A stretch of 64,000 bases of DNA from Bugula neritina (lineage: Eukaryota; Bryozoa; Gymnolaemata; Cheilostomatida; Bugulidae): NCBI GenBank assembly GCA_964035545.1, contig OZ037767.1, positions 6,562,207-6,626,206 of the forward strand. The letters are read 5' to 3'. Position numbers and translations under genes: made by a program. Positions 1 through 14,223 of the stretch are shown in pieces; position 1 is the stretch's first letter, and each line of letters opens with the position of its first letter. The notes under the pieces were generated by a model, which saw only the letters and a list, made by a program, of their open reading frames with translations, was not told where the DNA came from and did not search any database.

Positions 1-594
1 CTCTTTAGATGTGGCTATATCGCACTGTGTAATATTGAATCATCAAAGCGGCTAAGAGTTTGTGGAGTGCAAAATCTATATAGAACTAACAGAAGAAAAG
101 AAATTAAACGAGAACAATAAAAACTTGATGTAACAAATAAAAAATAAAGTAGGTGTACTACATAATATAAATAATAGTGCTTAGGCCCTAATGTTGTAAA
201 GAGAAAATATTACTTTACCTGCAAATAGCATGAATGGATATCATTTGTTAATATTTGATTTTATTTGTTGTAGCTTTTAGAAAATTGTGAAATATTGAAA
301 ATATGCTTTATCCAACTGTTATTTACTTTGCGTATAGATTACACAGATATAAACAAGCATACTATTCGAGCTGTAAAATATAAGAAACAAGGCTATTTAG
401 GTTAAGTAAGAAAATACTAATATAAAAAGCTGAAACATTTAGCTTTGGTAAATGAATTTTTTCTTTTCTCTTTAAAAATGTAGCAATTGCTACAACAATA
501 TAATTGATATGTTTACCCTTTTATGGGAGTTTGTTATGGAATAAATTATATAGGTTATATACAAATATTATATAATACAATAGGTATGTATATT

Positions 595-650
595 ATATGT
601 AATAGTTATATTATATATATAATATATATAAAATATATATAATATATACT
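595..650. repeat. AT-rich (TA)n-type microsatellite
   Basis: Continuous alternation of TA and TAA units, such as TATATATAATATATATAA. Simple sequence with no other content. Confidence 0.8.
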
Positions 651-2329
651 CCCATCATATAAATATTTATGTAATTGTAGCAATTTCTTTGCTATTTCTT
701 ATAGTTTTAGTTTATAAAAGGTTGAAATTTTTATTTAACCAGATCAAAACCTATTTTCCAAGCATATAGCTGCTGATTTTTTATTGACAGTGTAAAGAGT
801 TAGAAAGTACTCTATTGTGCTATGTGTGTAATATTGGTATAAATAAACAATACAGTCACATGCACTTTCAATTTTTTCAAGATATCATTAAAGGAGTGGC
901 CATCTTGACTAATTACCAGAGCTGTGGTCTAAAGCTCCCCACACATATAAATAGAAGACAATGGTTATTATTGAGGAAACCAATAAACAATTATAAGCTG
1001 TAAATATGGGGAAATAAGTTCAACCACATTTAATTGTTGACAATCTTTGAAAAAGTTGAACAAAGTATTTAAATATAATTACTGTTACATTTGCATTTAT
1101 TCAATTTTATAAATTATATGTAATCTTATAAATTGTTATTTAAACTAAAATATTCTTTAAGTGTTCAAATAAAAAGATTACGATATGCAATTACAGAATA
1201 AATAACATAATTTGGAAAAATACATTTAGAGCCTCATAGCACCATAACGAGACCTGAATGAATTTATACTCTTAAAAGGTATCTATTCCCATCAAAAAAA
1301 TTAGATTTTGTTATTTCAGGCAGTCTAATTAATTGGCTAAACAAACTGTGGCATTCTTAACCTATATTAGATTACACTTGTGGCTGACAGCTAATGAAAT
1401 GATGCCAATGATGAGCCCAGACCACCTTAAATATGTATTAATTCACAAACAGGTAATTTGATTTTCAAAACACCTGATACTCAACTGCAAGGAAAACTTA
1501 CAGACTAAATATTCTCTAATATTGCTTGAAGCAACTCATTGTATGACAGCGGTTTGGCAATTCCATTGCTTAGATAACTTTTTTTATGCTGCTTAGAAAT
1601 TATATCAATAAAATATTTGTCACAATTAAAACATGATTTTGTAAAAAAAATGTATGATCAACAGACCTTCGTATATAATCTTACAGTCTGTAACATTGAC
1701 TGCTGATCAATGTGTTAGGAAATGGTGTACTCTTCCTTAGTTGGCTGCATCCTTTAGACCAACCACATGATAGTGTGTTAACTAGCTATTAATAATGCAA
1801 ATCATTCAAGATTAAAATGATGACATCTTCAAATCAGAGTTACAACAATAACAAGCACCACCCTGCTTTCCATCACATGTTTTTCAGGATTAAATAAAGA
1901 GAAGATATTTTCTGAATACAAACTAAAATATAAGAGCAAAGCAAATGTATACACAGTCACACAATGCTAGTATACACATGTCTTGTATACAATAGATGTA
2001 AGTCATTCCATTCACGCTTATTTATTAGTGGCCAGTAATACCTACTGCAAACATAATAGCCAAACAACTCTAAAAAACCAAATTAAACATCCTTGACTAA
2101 TTTCAGTTGCTATAAAATCACCAAGACATGCGATACTTTGGCTAACAGCAATGAATCTTAAAATGTCACGGGTAATTATATGTCAGCAATACAGAGCTGT
2201 AACATTGTCCGATTACCTAGGAGCACTTTAGAGCACTTAGGAGCACCTTGGCTATGGAGAATTTGATGGCATTGTATATAATATACTGTAGATGCTTCTG
2301 CCTGAACATGTTATATAGCTGTGTTCGGT

Positions 2330-2605
2330 AAAATTGGCACAGAAAAAAATGGCACATGCAGGTAAAAATTGCACAGAAAAATGGCATAGGTAATAATGAC
2401 ACAAGTAATAATGGCACAAATGGAAAAGTAGGTAAAATGGCACAATTTCAATATTGGAGGTTTGGGTTGGGAGTGGGTGGTTTGGGGTTAGAATTGGGGG
2501 TTTGAGTTTGGGCGAATTTGACATCATTGTGCCATTTTTACGTAATTTTCCATTTGGGCCATATTATACCTAACATTACTACCTGTGCCATTTTTATCTT
2601 GAATC
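2330..2605. repeat. Foldback (inverted-repeat) element with G-rich loop
   Basis: The left arm (about 2378-2455) and right arm (about 2525-2600) are imperfect reverse complements. Both carry the words AAAAATGGCA, CAAATGGAAAA and GTAAAATGGCACAAT in matching order when one arm is reversed. The segment between them is strongly G-rich on the plus strand (2458-2515). The arms also hold internal repeats of TAATAATGGCAC. This looks like a non-autonomous foldback or MITE relic. No transposase frame is present. Confidence 0.55.
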
Positions 2606-3762
2606 TTTATGTAGCAGCTTCACTTTTATGCACAGAGGGGTGATAACACTAGTTGGTTAGAGCTAGTAAATCATTTTATGTCAGTCAGTCTTCTCAATGT
2701 TTGCCTTTCATTTGGGAAATAAACGTAGAACTGTCAGCTGTATTACACTACATCCCTCTAGATAATGTTACGAATAAACAAGAAGCTCATAAAAAAGTAA
2801 TACCTATATATCTAACGATCAACTTATGCCTTTATTATAATCTGTTTGCATACTTCTATTTCAGCAGCAGCAGCAGTTTTATAGTAAAGGTAGAAGTGGA
2901 TGTGTTTGTTGTTTAGATGGGGATATACCTATAGCTTAAAAGTCAAGTGACAATACAAAATGTATCAATAGCTGGCAGATGTTTAGCCCATGCCATTTTG
3001 AATGTTAAAGAAATTATTTCATTGAATCAATACAGTTGAATAGAAAAGCAAGCCTATAATATAATTGACACTTTGATTTACAGCGGCTTTTTAACTTAAA
3101 GATAACAAACTAAATAGCAACACATTTACAACGAATCTGTTTTGGGCTTTAGTGTTGAGTAGTTATAGCCAATGCAAAGAAGTAAGCATTTCTCAAACCA
3201 CAGGCAGGTTAAACAATCTTTTATGCATTAAGACTATGTGTGTAAAGCTGGTACTAAATATAACATATGTGAAGATATCAAGAATGTGCCTTGAAAGTTT
3301 ATGTTTTAACCATATAATCTAAGCTTGTGTAAATATACAAATGCTTTATAACTGTTGTATTCAACCACTTTGAAAAATGATTGCATAATATGAAACTGTA
3401 ATATTATTATAGAAAATATATATACCACAGCAAGAAACATTGATTATAAATAAAAATATATACTTTTTCACTTACACATAACAGCTTTGAAGTTACAGCA
3501 GAAAAGCCAAGGAAATGCAACTAGTATTCCTGCATTAATTGGCGTTGAAATCATCAAGTACGAGAACCAAATAACTAACGTACTAAAAATATGATATATT
3601 TGTGTTTGTTAGCTATTTTTTAGAGTTTAACAGCTGTCACAAAAAATTATAATTGTCAACTAGAATATAAAGTTAACTGAATCATGAAATGTTTCACCAG
3701 GTGCGAATATTCAGCAAGCTATAAGTGCAGCCTCTACTGACCGAGGGCTAGAGGAGTTCAGA

Positions 3763-3768
3763 TTTATT
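3763..3768 (-). promoter_or_regulatory. Possible poly(A) signal overlapping the legumain stop codon
   Basis: On the minus strand the last codons read GAA TAA ATC, so AATAAA overlaps the stop. I see no other canonical AATAAA in the next 300 or so bases downstream. If it is used, the 3' UTR would be very short. Confidence 0.35.
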
Positions 3769-6700
3769 CTCTCCTGCACACTTTGCTGATAGCACTCAGC
3801 ACAGTCTGGGCAGTCACTTCCTGTACGTTACATAAGTTCTGTAGTGCATACAGCATCCTCATGGCAAATGGCTCCTGCAAATCAATATTTTGAAATATCT
3901 TTACAGCTAGGATATTATCTATATTACTATTTTTAAAATTAATACTTAAGTTTATGCAATTTTATATAAGAAATTTTTAATAAGTAGATACATTAATTAA
4001 ATACATTACAGTCTGTTTTAGTATAGGATATGCAATAATTCAATGTGATAGTAATAAATATTCTTTAATAATATAAAGCTTGTTTTATTATATCGAAATA
4101 TATAACCATGTAAAATGGCCCCCTGTAAAAATAGATAAAATTTAAGTGTCTTGCATAACTACTTTGCCAAGATGTGTTATATATAGTAGTTTTCACAATT
4201 TAAAGGTGGAAAATTTTCACCACTCTACTAATTTGTTTTGTTTGTCTTTAGGTTTACCCAATAAGTAAAATGAAAGAGTAGATAGTATGGTGTGTCATTA
4301 GGCAAGAGGTGATGATTGGGCAAATAACAAAACTATTTTTGTACAAATGAACAGTTGAGTGAAAACTGTAAAAAATTTGTTGTATCTGTAACGTCGTTTT
4401 CATATAATGATATCTTAAATGACTCAACAGTGTGTATGGCATGCAGCTACACAGGCAGGTGTAAATAATCAAAAGTACCATCATTTTAACGTATAGTAAG
4501 AAATTGTTTCATATTTATAAAAAAATGCACTTTACATTTTTTGAGGTATATAGAAGTTTTCAACCTAAATGTTCTTTGTTTACATTCAAAAAATATGTAA
4601 AATTTATAAAATATTCTTAGTGAAACATTTTGATCAAGGATGTTTGAAGAAATTTCATTTGCATAACTTACATTTCCAAAGTTTCTGCATGCGATCATGT
4701 AGCTGTCAACAGCTGGCTCATAGCAATCAAAGTTTATAGCCTCAGTTCTCTGAGTCATAGTCTCAGTTACTATCGGGTGACTGTGATTGAGAGCCATAGA
4801 CACAATGTACTTCATCTCGCGGCTAATTTTGTTGCGTTGCTGTAACAGAAAGTCATCAATATCAGCAGCTGCTTAAAAAGTTTTAATTTTTCATAAGAAC
4901 TTATACTTCAGTTAGAAAACACTTGTGTACTCTAGCAAAATATTACAGAACTCTGTACGCTCCTATAAACTCTAGGCATATAAATATGATCTAGAAGCAG
5001 CGGTTGAAATACAGTTGAACATTTTAGCAAATGCAGTCCGTGACAAGACAATTTTTGTTGAGAAGACTACTCCAACCACTCAACGTAATAAGCTGTGAAT
5101 TAGTTTAAAGTTATGCTTCACCTGCACACTGCACCTGCTTCTTTAGAATAAACGCTCATTACTGATTGTTTACATGTGAGGAGCTATAATGATAACATTA
5201 CCTGAATAGAGTTCAGAAATCAGGTTTTGTATCATTAAATCCATGTGATACAAGCTGAACACAATGTGTTTGCACATCAAATAATACAGTATAAAGATTT
5301 TAATCGATTTTAACTTGCAAACACATACATTACCTTATATATAAACGTCAGCTATGTATTATAATTATAATAAACTAATACCAAAAGGGAATGATGAAGT
5401 TGGGCAGATAACTCTGGTTTCTTGTCCTCTGAAGCACTGTCAATCTTCTGATTAAGGATGTGAAGGTCAACATCATCAACAGAGACGGCATCAAACTAAA
5501 ATACATCCGCTTTTTATAGCATAAAAAACTGAGTTGGTTTAAAGTAATCGATATATTGATTTGATTATGAGGTGATTGATATGTTGATTTAAGGTTATAG
5601 TAATATATTGATTTGAGGTGTTCAATATTTTATGCATTAGACAATTTCTGCTGCATTTTTCTAAAATAAACTGATGATAAGAATCAACTATATGATGGCA
5701 CACATCTCACTCTTAGTACCAGCATTAATCCCATTGAGTCATAGCTGGCATTGGTATTGACTGAAATTTCCGATGCTTATTTGAATTTAATTGGGCTACT
5801 TTGTAGCATATATTATACTTACTCGAACAGGTGGGTATTCTACAATGCTGTCCTTAGCTTTGCTTCCAAAAAAATTTGCTACTGGCTCCTTGCTTATGCT
5901 CATATACCCATACTCTTGTACATGACTGAGATTGGTCTTTGCTTTCACCAACTCTACAATGATAAGTCACACTGTTCATAATGAAATGCTAATTAAGCTA
6001 ACATCAATTCATGTAGAAGTTTTTCTAGCTGCTAACTATGTAATATAATTTTGCTACTTTCTACACATGAAAATTTAAAATCAACGGTTGCACGCGCGCG
6101 CACATACACACACGCATATATATAGTTTTAAACATTGGCTTATATGTAGAGACGCACATAATATTAAACAGGTTAGGACAGCCGCACATATACTAAAACT
6201 TAGAAGTTGTTTGCTCCTGTTACTTAGAAGTTGTTTGCTCCTGTTGCACAATGTTTCTAAACGTTGATGTTAAAACTTGTAATTTCGTAATGATATAGCA
6301 TGGATAGGCTACAGCATTATTTTTTGTAGTTTTATGTATGTTTGTACTTCCAGTAGCTTTTGCAATAACTTAAGAAGGAGTGATAAATAGGTAATCAATT
6401 AACTATTGCTTGTTGATAATGTATCCACTGGGGTTTTTATCTTTTAGAATAATTAATTCAATTTTAGGAAAATACAATTCACAATAAAATTTGAGTCTTA
6501 CAAGAAATCAAAGTTTTGATACTTGAAGAAATATCTACACTAATAATTATTCACAATAATGTATGCTTTATATACACTAATGCATACTAATGCACTTAAT
6601 GACGTACTAATTTGCTACAGTATAAACACTAATATACCATACATGCTATATTGTGCAAATTAACTTTGCTGATAGTGTGCACTATATAAATCAACACACA

Positions 6701-9700
6701 AACTAATTTCTACCATGTTTATTATATTACAATAGTTTACAATATATAAATATGCTTTAAAGTCTACAACACAAATTCACACTAATACACAAACATACAA
6801 ACTAGAATGCATAAAAATATATTGACATGCATATTAACATGCACATTATGCAGTATAATTTACTTAATCACTGCTGTACACTATTTATACACTTATATAT
6901 ATATATACTAATGTTTATATATAAGAATCAACACAATTCCTGCAGTTCTTACAAATCTTTCATTTACCAAATGAAGTTTGTCTTCTTACCAAATTGTTTT
7001 TGTAGTGTTTCAGCATTGAGGTTGGCTACATCGGAGTTTTCCATCCAATTGACGCTGTACAGATCTCCCAGGTAGGTTTCCAAGTGTGAGTCATAGTAGC
7101 AAGCATAACTAGACTCTTTGGGATTTGCTGCTGTCGTGGTGTACACTACAAGATGTTGATCAATGCTACAATCTTGGGTTATAGAAAAATTAAACTACAA
7201 TATTCATTGATACTGACAGGAAAACTTGAGGCACAATTGTAAAAATACAAATATATTAATATTTTAAGAGAAGTAATGGCAAAATGCATGTAATTTAGTT
7301 CCTAATTTTTCAGGAATTTTGATTTGTGCATAATTATTCAAATTCTAGTACTGTAGGAACATTACCTGCGTTGCTGCAATTTTTATTTAAAAAGACAAAA
7401 TTTTCAAAATTCTCCATTACTACACTTAGTGCACCTTCTGCATCTTACAGAAGTGCAGTACGTCACAAGAACACTAAGGTCAAGTATGTGTAGACAAAGC
7501 TAATAACTCGGTACCATTTAGCTTTTACAGTATGCTCAAAGAGAAGTTGTGGTAATTACAGTTGAATCTACATACAATTCAGCATTATACTGAAGTAATG
7601 ACATTTTGTGAACAGCCACTGAAGTTCCATATCAGCTGTGATTATTGATTCTAGCTGCACTTATATAAAGTGTAGGTAAGATGAGACTGCTATTTACCAT
7701 TGATATCGTCAGGAAGGAGGCCTTTGAACATTGACCCAGATTCACACGACTCCAAATAGAATAGCATCTACAAAATAGCATAGTTCAAAATATTTATACT
7801 TTATAAAAGAGGTTAATAATTTGATAAATCTGTATATCCGCAAGCATATGCAAAAATGCTCATATTATTCAACTTCAAAATATGGTGACTTAGATAAAGT
7901 TTGCTTGTTACAAGGTTTAAAGTTATGTGCTTTAACGGATGCATTGGTGACACTATACTTGATGTGGTAATGTCAACAACCATAAGATGTTGACTAGGGA
8001 ACTTAAATGACTCTCTACTGTAGAAAATCTTAATCCTTTAGTCACTTTTTCAGCTCAGTGTTCGAGGCACTATAAAACTAATATTAATTATTGCTGATTT
8101 TATTGGCTCTCATTCTTTGTTGCTGCAGCATTCAGATTAATTACTAAGCTGACTTAAATGTTTAGAACACAGGTTATACATGCTGCTAAGTAAGAAAACA
8201 AATGAAACTTATATACGCTGCTATAATATGGATGTCAGGAGTCAAAGTTAGCAGCAATTGGTATCAGTTCTACATGATATAGTACCTTGGACACTAAACC
8301 AGAATAAGTGTCATCAGCAAGTGAGCTGTACGCACAAAATTTAATATAAAAACCAACAAGTTTGGGCATACTACCCTGAAGTTGTCAATGCTGCATAAAT
8401 GTAATGTGTCAGAGATTCTTTAATAATCATTGCATGAACATTGCTTTCCATATTTGAGCATTTATAGCAGCATATTATATTAAGTTGAGTTTTACTAGTC
8501 ATTACAACTCAAATCAAAACTCACAACTTATAGTTTGTGATGCTATAATATGACCAGAAATACCTGAGAAAATTTGTTTTCCTTATGCATGTTTAAGATT
8601 GCAGCCATCAAGTCCCTGGCCTTCAGGATTTTATTGTTAGGCATTCCAATCAGACCTGGTGCTCCGTGGTCAACAAAGTTGACAAACACATTGTCATTGG
8701 GACCACTGAAACATGGTACTCTTAGTTTAATTGCTACAGTAGCACTCACTGTGAAAAACAGTTATATTTTAACATATGTAAGTATTTTGTTGAATAGCAT
8801 AACTAACTTATATATAAGAATAGATTTGAGATAGAGATAAAAAGGGTGTCATGTACTTGAGTACTGTTGAAAAAGCTCATTATCTGTAGTTGAAAAAAAG
8901 AATATTATAACAATAAGATACATAATGCACTCAACTCAAAACACAATGAATTTCTATATACCTGACCTTTTGACATTAAACTTAGCAGAAGCAGAATCAT
9001 AGCACTTTATTTATCTTTTTATGGCCTATCAACCCCCACTACACATTATCTTTAAGTATATGGTTCATGTTACATCATCGTCCCAAAACACTCATGTCGT
9101 GGCATAATAAAAAAATTGCATTACGTTATCATTAGGTTTTATACACTGTAGATAGGGGATGTCATGTGATTGTAATGTTTTGTTTATAGATTAGTATGTG
9201 ATGGATCTGTTTCAAAAATTGCAATTATGTTTGTGCATGCTCCACCAGACAACAATTAATAAACTTCAGTCAAATATTCCTATTAGTCTAAAATAGTCTC
9301 AATAAATTATAATTCGTATAAGCATATTTTCATTCTAATATATAGGAGATAACAGATCGAGCTGATTAAATCTTGAACTATAATAATATATAGTATAACA
9401 TATTTAAGAAAATATTATACAGATGAATATAAATGATGATATTCTTGCCAATAGCTTCAGCTAAAAATAAAGAACAAGTCTAATTTCAGAAAAGGTACCT
9501 ATTTATAACTCTTCCACTGCCAATTCCTTTAACTTCTTCCTGTTTGCCTTGAAGCACGTTTAGGAAAACTTCTGGTGATACGTCCTGCAGTAGGAAAAGA
9601 CACTCTAGAACATTCTAATTCATAGTTAATTCTAGTTTTTCATGGTAAATCGGTAAATAAAGTTCAGGTGCATCAATGCATTAACAATTACAGCATGCAG

Positions 9701-11550
9701 TATTGAAAAATTTGAGAAAACCTATAGTAAATGAAAAATACTGCAAAGGTATTATGTTCTCTAGAAAATTTCAACCTTTAACTTTAAATAATTAAAAATT
9801 AATAATTATAAAATTTTTGAATGTTTTTTTGTAATTGGAGAAAATAGTGTTACCATGTGATGATTGGTACTATGCATAGATTACAAACTTTCTATGTTGT
9901 GTATAATTATGCTGAAAGTTAAAAGTGAGCTACAATTTGAAGGTAAAAACATTTGGTAATCATAGCAGCACTGCATTCAATTATATTTGTTCTTTTAATG
10001 ACTCAGAAAAGTATATCAATCAATGTGTGTTACTACCTCTTGTCTGTAGTCTATCTTCACTCCAGGATACACATTTTTACCACCTGGGCGATTGATTATA
10101 ACACCTTTATCCGGATTTCTGTGAGAAAAGTTACATAACACAGCTTATAAGTTTGAACTCTGCATGCCATATTACAATTTATAAGCTAAAGTCTAAAATG
10201 GCAAATGCAGTCATGAGAAATAGAAAAACCTGTGTACTAAAAGAGTGATTACAGAAACATCTGTGTTCTCACAAAAATCTAAATCAATGTCTTAAGTCAA
10301 AATTTGTAAAATAAAAAAGATAGCCCGCATAGGAAAGTTCTGCATTACTGCACCATGATGATTGTACTATAATGCTTTCAAATGCACAGATAGACTTAAA
10401 TGTTCAAGAAAAATACTCAAGCCATAATAAAAAAAAACTATCAAGCTGCAGGGCTAATATATTTAATTATATTTGTGAAATGTTAAATGTTAGAAAGCAA
10501 ATTGAGCAAATGATTATTATTAGTAATTTATTTTTGATAAAAGCCCCATTATATTATATCAACATATCGAACCTTAGGTATTATTCTAGTTACTTACTCA
10601 GAACTGTAAGCTATGTCATCATACATCATAACAACAATGTTCTCTTCGGGTACTCCATGATCTCTAAGCACATGGTAGGCGTGGCAAATATCAGCCTAGT
10701 ACAGTGTAAAGCATGTTACAGCATATGACCCACAAATGTAAGCATATAATAAAATTATACTGCTAAAATTACCCTGAACTCGAAATTAAATTTAAATATA
10801 TTATATTTTATTTCCTTTTGTTATCTGCAATATGGAATACAGATCGGTGTGTCCGCCAATACTGGCTATAATATAACAGAGTGGTGGTTGTATTTGATAA
10901 GTTTTTTTAATTTAGCAATCTGCGTGCAGGGTTTGGATTTTACGTGACATTTTTGATATGAACTAATAATCAAGTTACTAGGGTTGCTATAATGTATAGC
11001 AAAATAATATAATGAAAAAAATTCTGAATAGGAAAAATAATGAGGATAGTAGCTATCCAACAAAACTAGTAAATATAAAGTAGAGTGTACAAGTATTTAA
11101 ACATACAAAAACCAGTACGTAATGGAGAAATTGAGAAAAGCCTGTGTTCTAGATTATAAATGTAGCATAAGAAGTTTTGATTCCAATTTAATTGAAATCA
11201 AAAGAAGAATTAAGCTATTAAAATGTCTCCGCTACTGCACTTAAATGAAAAGTTATGCGATTATTGATGGTAGTTTAATGTAATATATCAAATAACCCAT
11301 TTTTAAATATTTATGTGCTATATTATAATGCAAAGCATTATAATAATATGAATTATAACGTATACTCTAAAATTTTATTACTTTATTATATTATGTTAAT
11401 TATATGACTTACTTGATGTCTATAGTTGAAGAACCCGTTAGATCCAGCTATTAATAGTGCCCAGTTTTTCCCTCCATTCTCCAATTGTTTAGTGCAGCTT
11501 GTTTCAAGCAAAAGCACAAGGAATAATGAAAGTTGTAAAATCAACTTCAT
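3764..11550 (-). CDS. LGMN: Legumain (asparaginyl endopeptidase), 11 exons
   Basis: Cysteine protease of family C13 that cuts after Asn in the endolysosomal pathway. Exons on the minus strand: 11413-11550, 10598-10695, 10037-10118, 9499-9584, 8564-8705, 7698-7767, 6990-7145, 5823-5953, 5382-5495, 4672-4839, 3764-3874. All introns are GT-AG and phases join without a break, giving 431 aa, close to the usual animal length of about 433. The N-terminus is a hydrophobic signal peptide ([13 protein letters not shown]). Motifs in order: [12 protein letters not shown] near residue 35, MMYDDIAY near 84, the catalytic His in FVDHGAPG (residue 148), the catalytic Cys in ESCESGSM (about residue 190), and [16 protein letters not shown] after it. 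The C-terminal prodomain (exons 9-11) keeps its conserved cysteines (DCYEPAV, IACRNFG, LQNLCN, KVCRRE). The RGD motif found in vertebrate legumains is VLQGK here. An AATAAA overlaps the stop codon. Exons and identity are firm; the transcription start is not visible. Confidence 0.95.
6199..6245. repeat. 24-bp direct duplication in a legumain intron
   Basis: CTTAGAAGTTGTTTGCTCCT plus four more bases occurs twice in tandem with one mismatch. It lies inside the intron between exons 7 and 8 and away from the splice sites. Confidence 0.7.
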
Positions 11551-12051
11551 TGTGAAAATCAGAAAGTATGAGTTAACTAGTTTAACTTGGCAATCGGTAA
11601 ATGAGTAGCTGCAGTGTAAAAATAGGAATGAGTATAAATACTGATAAGTCAGCTTTTATATGCTAAATTCTATCAGATCTCAAGTGTGCAGATAATACTG
11701 TATCAAATCTTACCAGCATAAAGGGACTCAATTTTAGCAACAAAATTTTCTTAATATGTTGAAATTTTAAGGCCAAGAATAATTTCTTTGACTTATTATC
11801 AGTAGCAGAAAAGTATTTCTCAATTTCTTAAACATATTTTTAACAAAGATAGAAGAAGTCTAAGGTTATACCTGATATCCTAAGGTAATAAAATTCTGTT
11901 GCTACAACATTCATGTTTCCATTTTGGTTTGAATATGCATTTCCAGCTGTCTCCGTTTACCTAGCCTTCTTTTGACAATTATCTTTTTCCATTTAGCATA
12001 GGCTAAGGGGCATTAAAATCAAAACAAGTTGAGGTGCTGAATTCCCTATAG

Positions 12052-12237
12052 CAGCGGTATCCAACCTTTTTAAGTGCCACTGAAAGGAAATATCTAGAGC
12101 CACATTGTAAACTTTAGCTTGAGCTGGGGGCCACAGCATGAGTATTTTTCAAAACACTTTATTCCAATTTCTTATAAATCCTTACTGAATAAAGTTACTG
12201 CAAGCTGCAGCATGGTTGAGAACACTTGTTTGTCGTA
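12052..12237. mobile_element. hAT-like MITE remnant
   Basis: Starts CAGCGGTATCCAACC followed by TTTTTAAGTGCCACT, a typical hAT terminus, and later has GGTTGAGAACACTTG, a degenerate reverse partner. The flanks CCCTATAG (12044-12051) and CCCTATTG (12238-12245) match at 7 of 8 bases and could be the 8-bp target duplication. There is no coding capacity. The exact right end is uncertain. Confidence 0.45.
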
Positions 12238-12361
12238 CCCTATTGTATAATTTGTTTAATTACCACTGCTCACATTATTTTGTCTACTCAAGTTATTTAT
12301 AGAGATACTTGTACTATTGTGCATTTACTAGACAGCACCTATATTCTGTAATGTGAAATAA

Positions 12362-12462
12362 TATACATTGTTTTCTTATATATTACTGCTTGAGCTGTCT
12401 ATTAATACACAACAATGTATTAATATACTTTCCGGAAAGTAACATAAGAAAACAATGCATAT
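12362..12462. repeat. Short inverted repeat, ~26-bp arms
   Basis: The left arm (12362-12387) contains CATTGTTTTCTTAT, and the right arm (12437-12462) contains its reverse complement ATAAGAAAACAATG. A second hairpin (ATTAATACA/TGTATTAAT) is nested inside. Confidence 0.6.
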
Positions 12463-13580
12463 TATAGTGTTGACATAAAAAAATTGGCATATAATTTATA
12501 TAATAATAAGCAGGAAAGTGTATCTTTGTAAATAATCAATTCGCTTTATTTTAATATCAGTACCTACCCTAGAATAGTGGATCAAGAAGGATGGATTAAG
12601 GGATTTATTTCAAAATATTATATTTAGTAATTAGTGTTTACTCATTCAGGTGCAAAGGATAATACTTACATAATATATTCTACTAGCTAGTTTCTTAGAC
12701 TGCTTTACAGTTATGTATGGATTCTAGGGCTCGAAGCACATAACTTTGTGAGTTGTGCAATTTTTGGAGCTATTTGAAAGCAAGCATTACCTACAGCACA
12801 GCCTATTCCTCATCTACAATACACAAATCATCAACACGTATAGGCTAAAGACGATTGCGTATAGACCATATTATCCAGATTTTTTTATTCTTGTTATATA
12901 TTCATAATATGTTTTATTGTAGTGTACAAGCTTTACGAGCAAAAGCTATATAACGCCTTGAGATAAAAAAAATCTAATGCTTTATGTACATACTGTTTGA
13001 CACACTTTTTTACAGCTCACCCTAGTAACATATTCTATGCCGAATAAATCTTATATATTCATAATAATATTATAATACTACAGTTACGATTTTCCTACGA
13101 GTTGCTATTGTAGGCTATAGCAAAACATTACGCGAGACTAGCCGATTTACGACAACTACAACTCACGAAACTAATGTAAACACGTATTACTCACAAAACA
13201 CATCTGCTACTAAATTTTGTTTTAAGTTATATCTATAACATTAAAATGCGTAGTTTAGATAGAATTATTCAAAATGAACTAAATTTTTTGCCAACATGCT
13301 GGAAGTGGGCATTAATACAATAACTTTGGGAAAAACGCAACGTATCAGCGCGGCTAATTAAAATTTGATCCACGTGAAGGAACCCGGGTTATAGTGAATT
13401 GTAGTACTAGTAGTATACATTCCAATCTCAACGTGAATAATATAATGTTCTTGTTATATAATTACAAAGCCTAGAAGCTCATAATTATTACCATATCATC
13501 AGTAATTTTCAGCAACAAAACGGTTATGGTATGTTGCATATTATTATCATTAGGTAACAACTCTTAATTTAATTATCTCT

Positions 13581-13598
13581 CAATTTGAATTCAAATTG
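13581..13598. repeat. Perfect 18-bp palindrome in ATTG-rich low-complexity DNA
   Basis: CAATTTGAATTCAAATTG is its own reverse complement and is followed by further TTCAAATTG words to 13640. The surrounding 13575-13900 stretch is biased for ATTG/CAAT words. Its open frame at 13649-13879 has no protein-like features. Confidence 0.7.
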
Positions 13599-14223
13599 AA
13601 ATTCAAATTGACTTTTCATTTTCATTTTGAAAACGAAATTCGAATTGAATGTTCATAAATCATGACCATAGGCATGTTCATGTGGATATTAAACTTAAAG
13701 CTAAAGTTAGTGCCATACTAATACTTATAATTATTGTTAATGACCTACTCACTCTCACTCTGAAATTTCTGAAATTGAATATCATTGTCATTGTGATTCA
13801 GATTGTGAATGATTGTTGCCAGTATTGGTATCAAACTCAATTTGAATGTAAATCAAAATGTTTAGTTCCTTCAACTTAAATTTTTGTTCTTGTATGATTT
13901 GGTTGTATGGCAATCATGCAGTCACAATCACAATTACAATAAAACAATGTGAATGAGACAATAGGTAGCTCTAGCAGTAGCAGTGTGATAATTTGTGGGT
14001 TGTCAATAAAACCAAGCTGATGTGAACATAAACCTCTTTGTTATGAGAGAGCAAACAGGTTGCCAGTTAATTAGCACTTTAATAAAAGTCATGCTACAAA
14101 AGAGACCCAGATGTGGTCTTGCACAACTGATCCATAAGTATAGTAAATAGCAGAAGTATTCAATGAGAGCTTCTAGGCTTGCACTGCCTAGAGACTGGCG
14201 AGCTCCTACTTATATATAAGAAT

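Larger units (their letters stand above)
1..3763. other. Intergenic region left of legumain
   Basis: No exon chain or conserved protein could be read on either strand. The stretch is AT-rich and contains a TA microsatellite (about 595-650), a foldback element with a G-rich loop (about 2330-2605), and a short CAG run near 2865. The open frames here are short, lack splice-flanked structure and resemble no family I recognise. Confidence 0.6.

Noticed and set aside
2481-2500. Telomere-like repeat (GGGGTTAGAATTGGGGG)
   Set aside because: Only one TTAG word in a G-rich loop; no array of telomeric units.
2653-2916. 87-residue frame near the left end
   Set aside because: No splice structure, no signal of conservation, and AT-rich low-information sequence.
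13487-13500. RFX X-box controlling DNAH10
   Set aside because: Only 11 of 14 positions fit, about 1 kb upstream of the ATG; not enough to list as a site by itself.
13649-13879. 76-residue frame rich in Ile, Val and Leu
   Set aside because: Low-complexity ATTG-rich DNA with no splice or family support.
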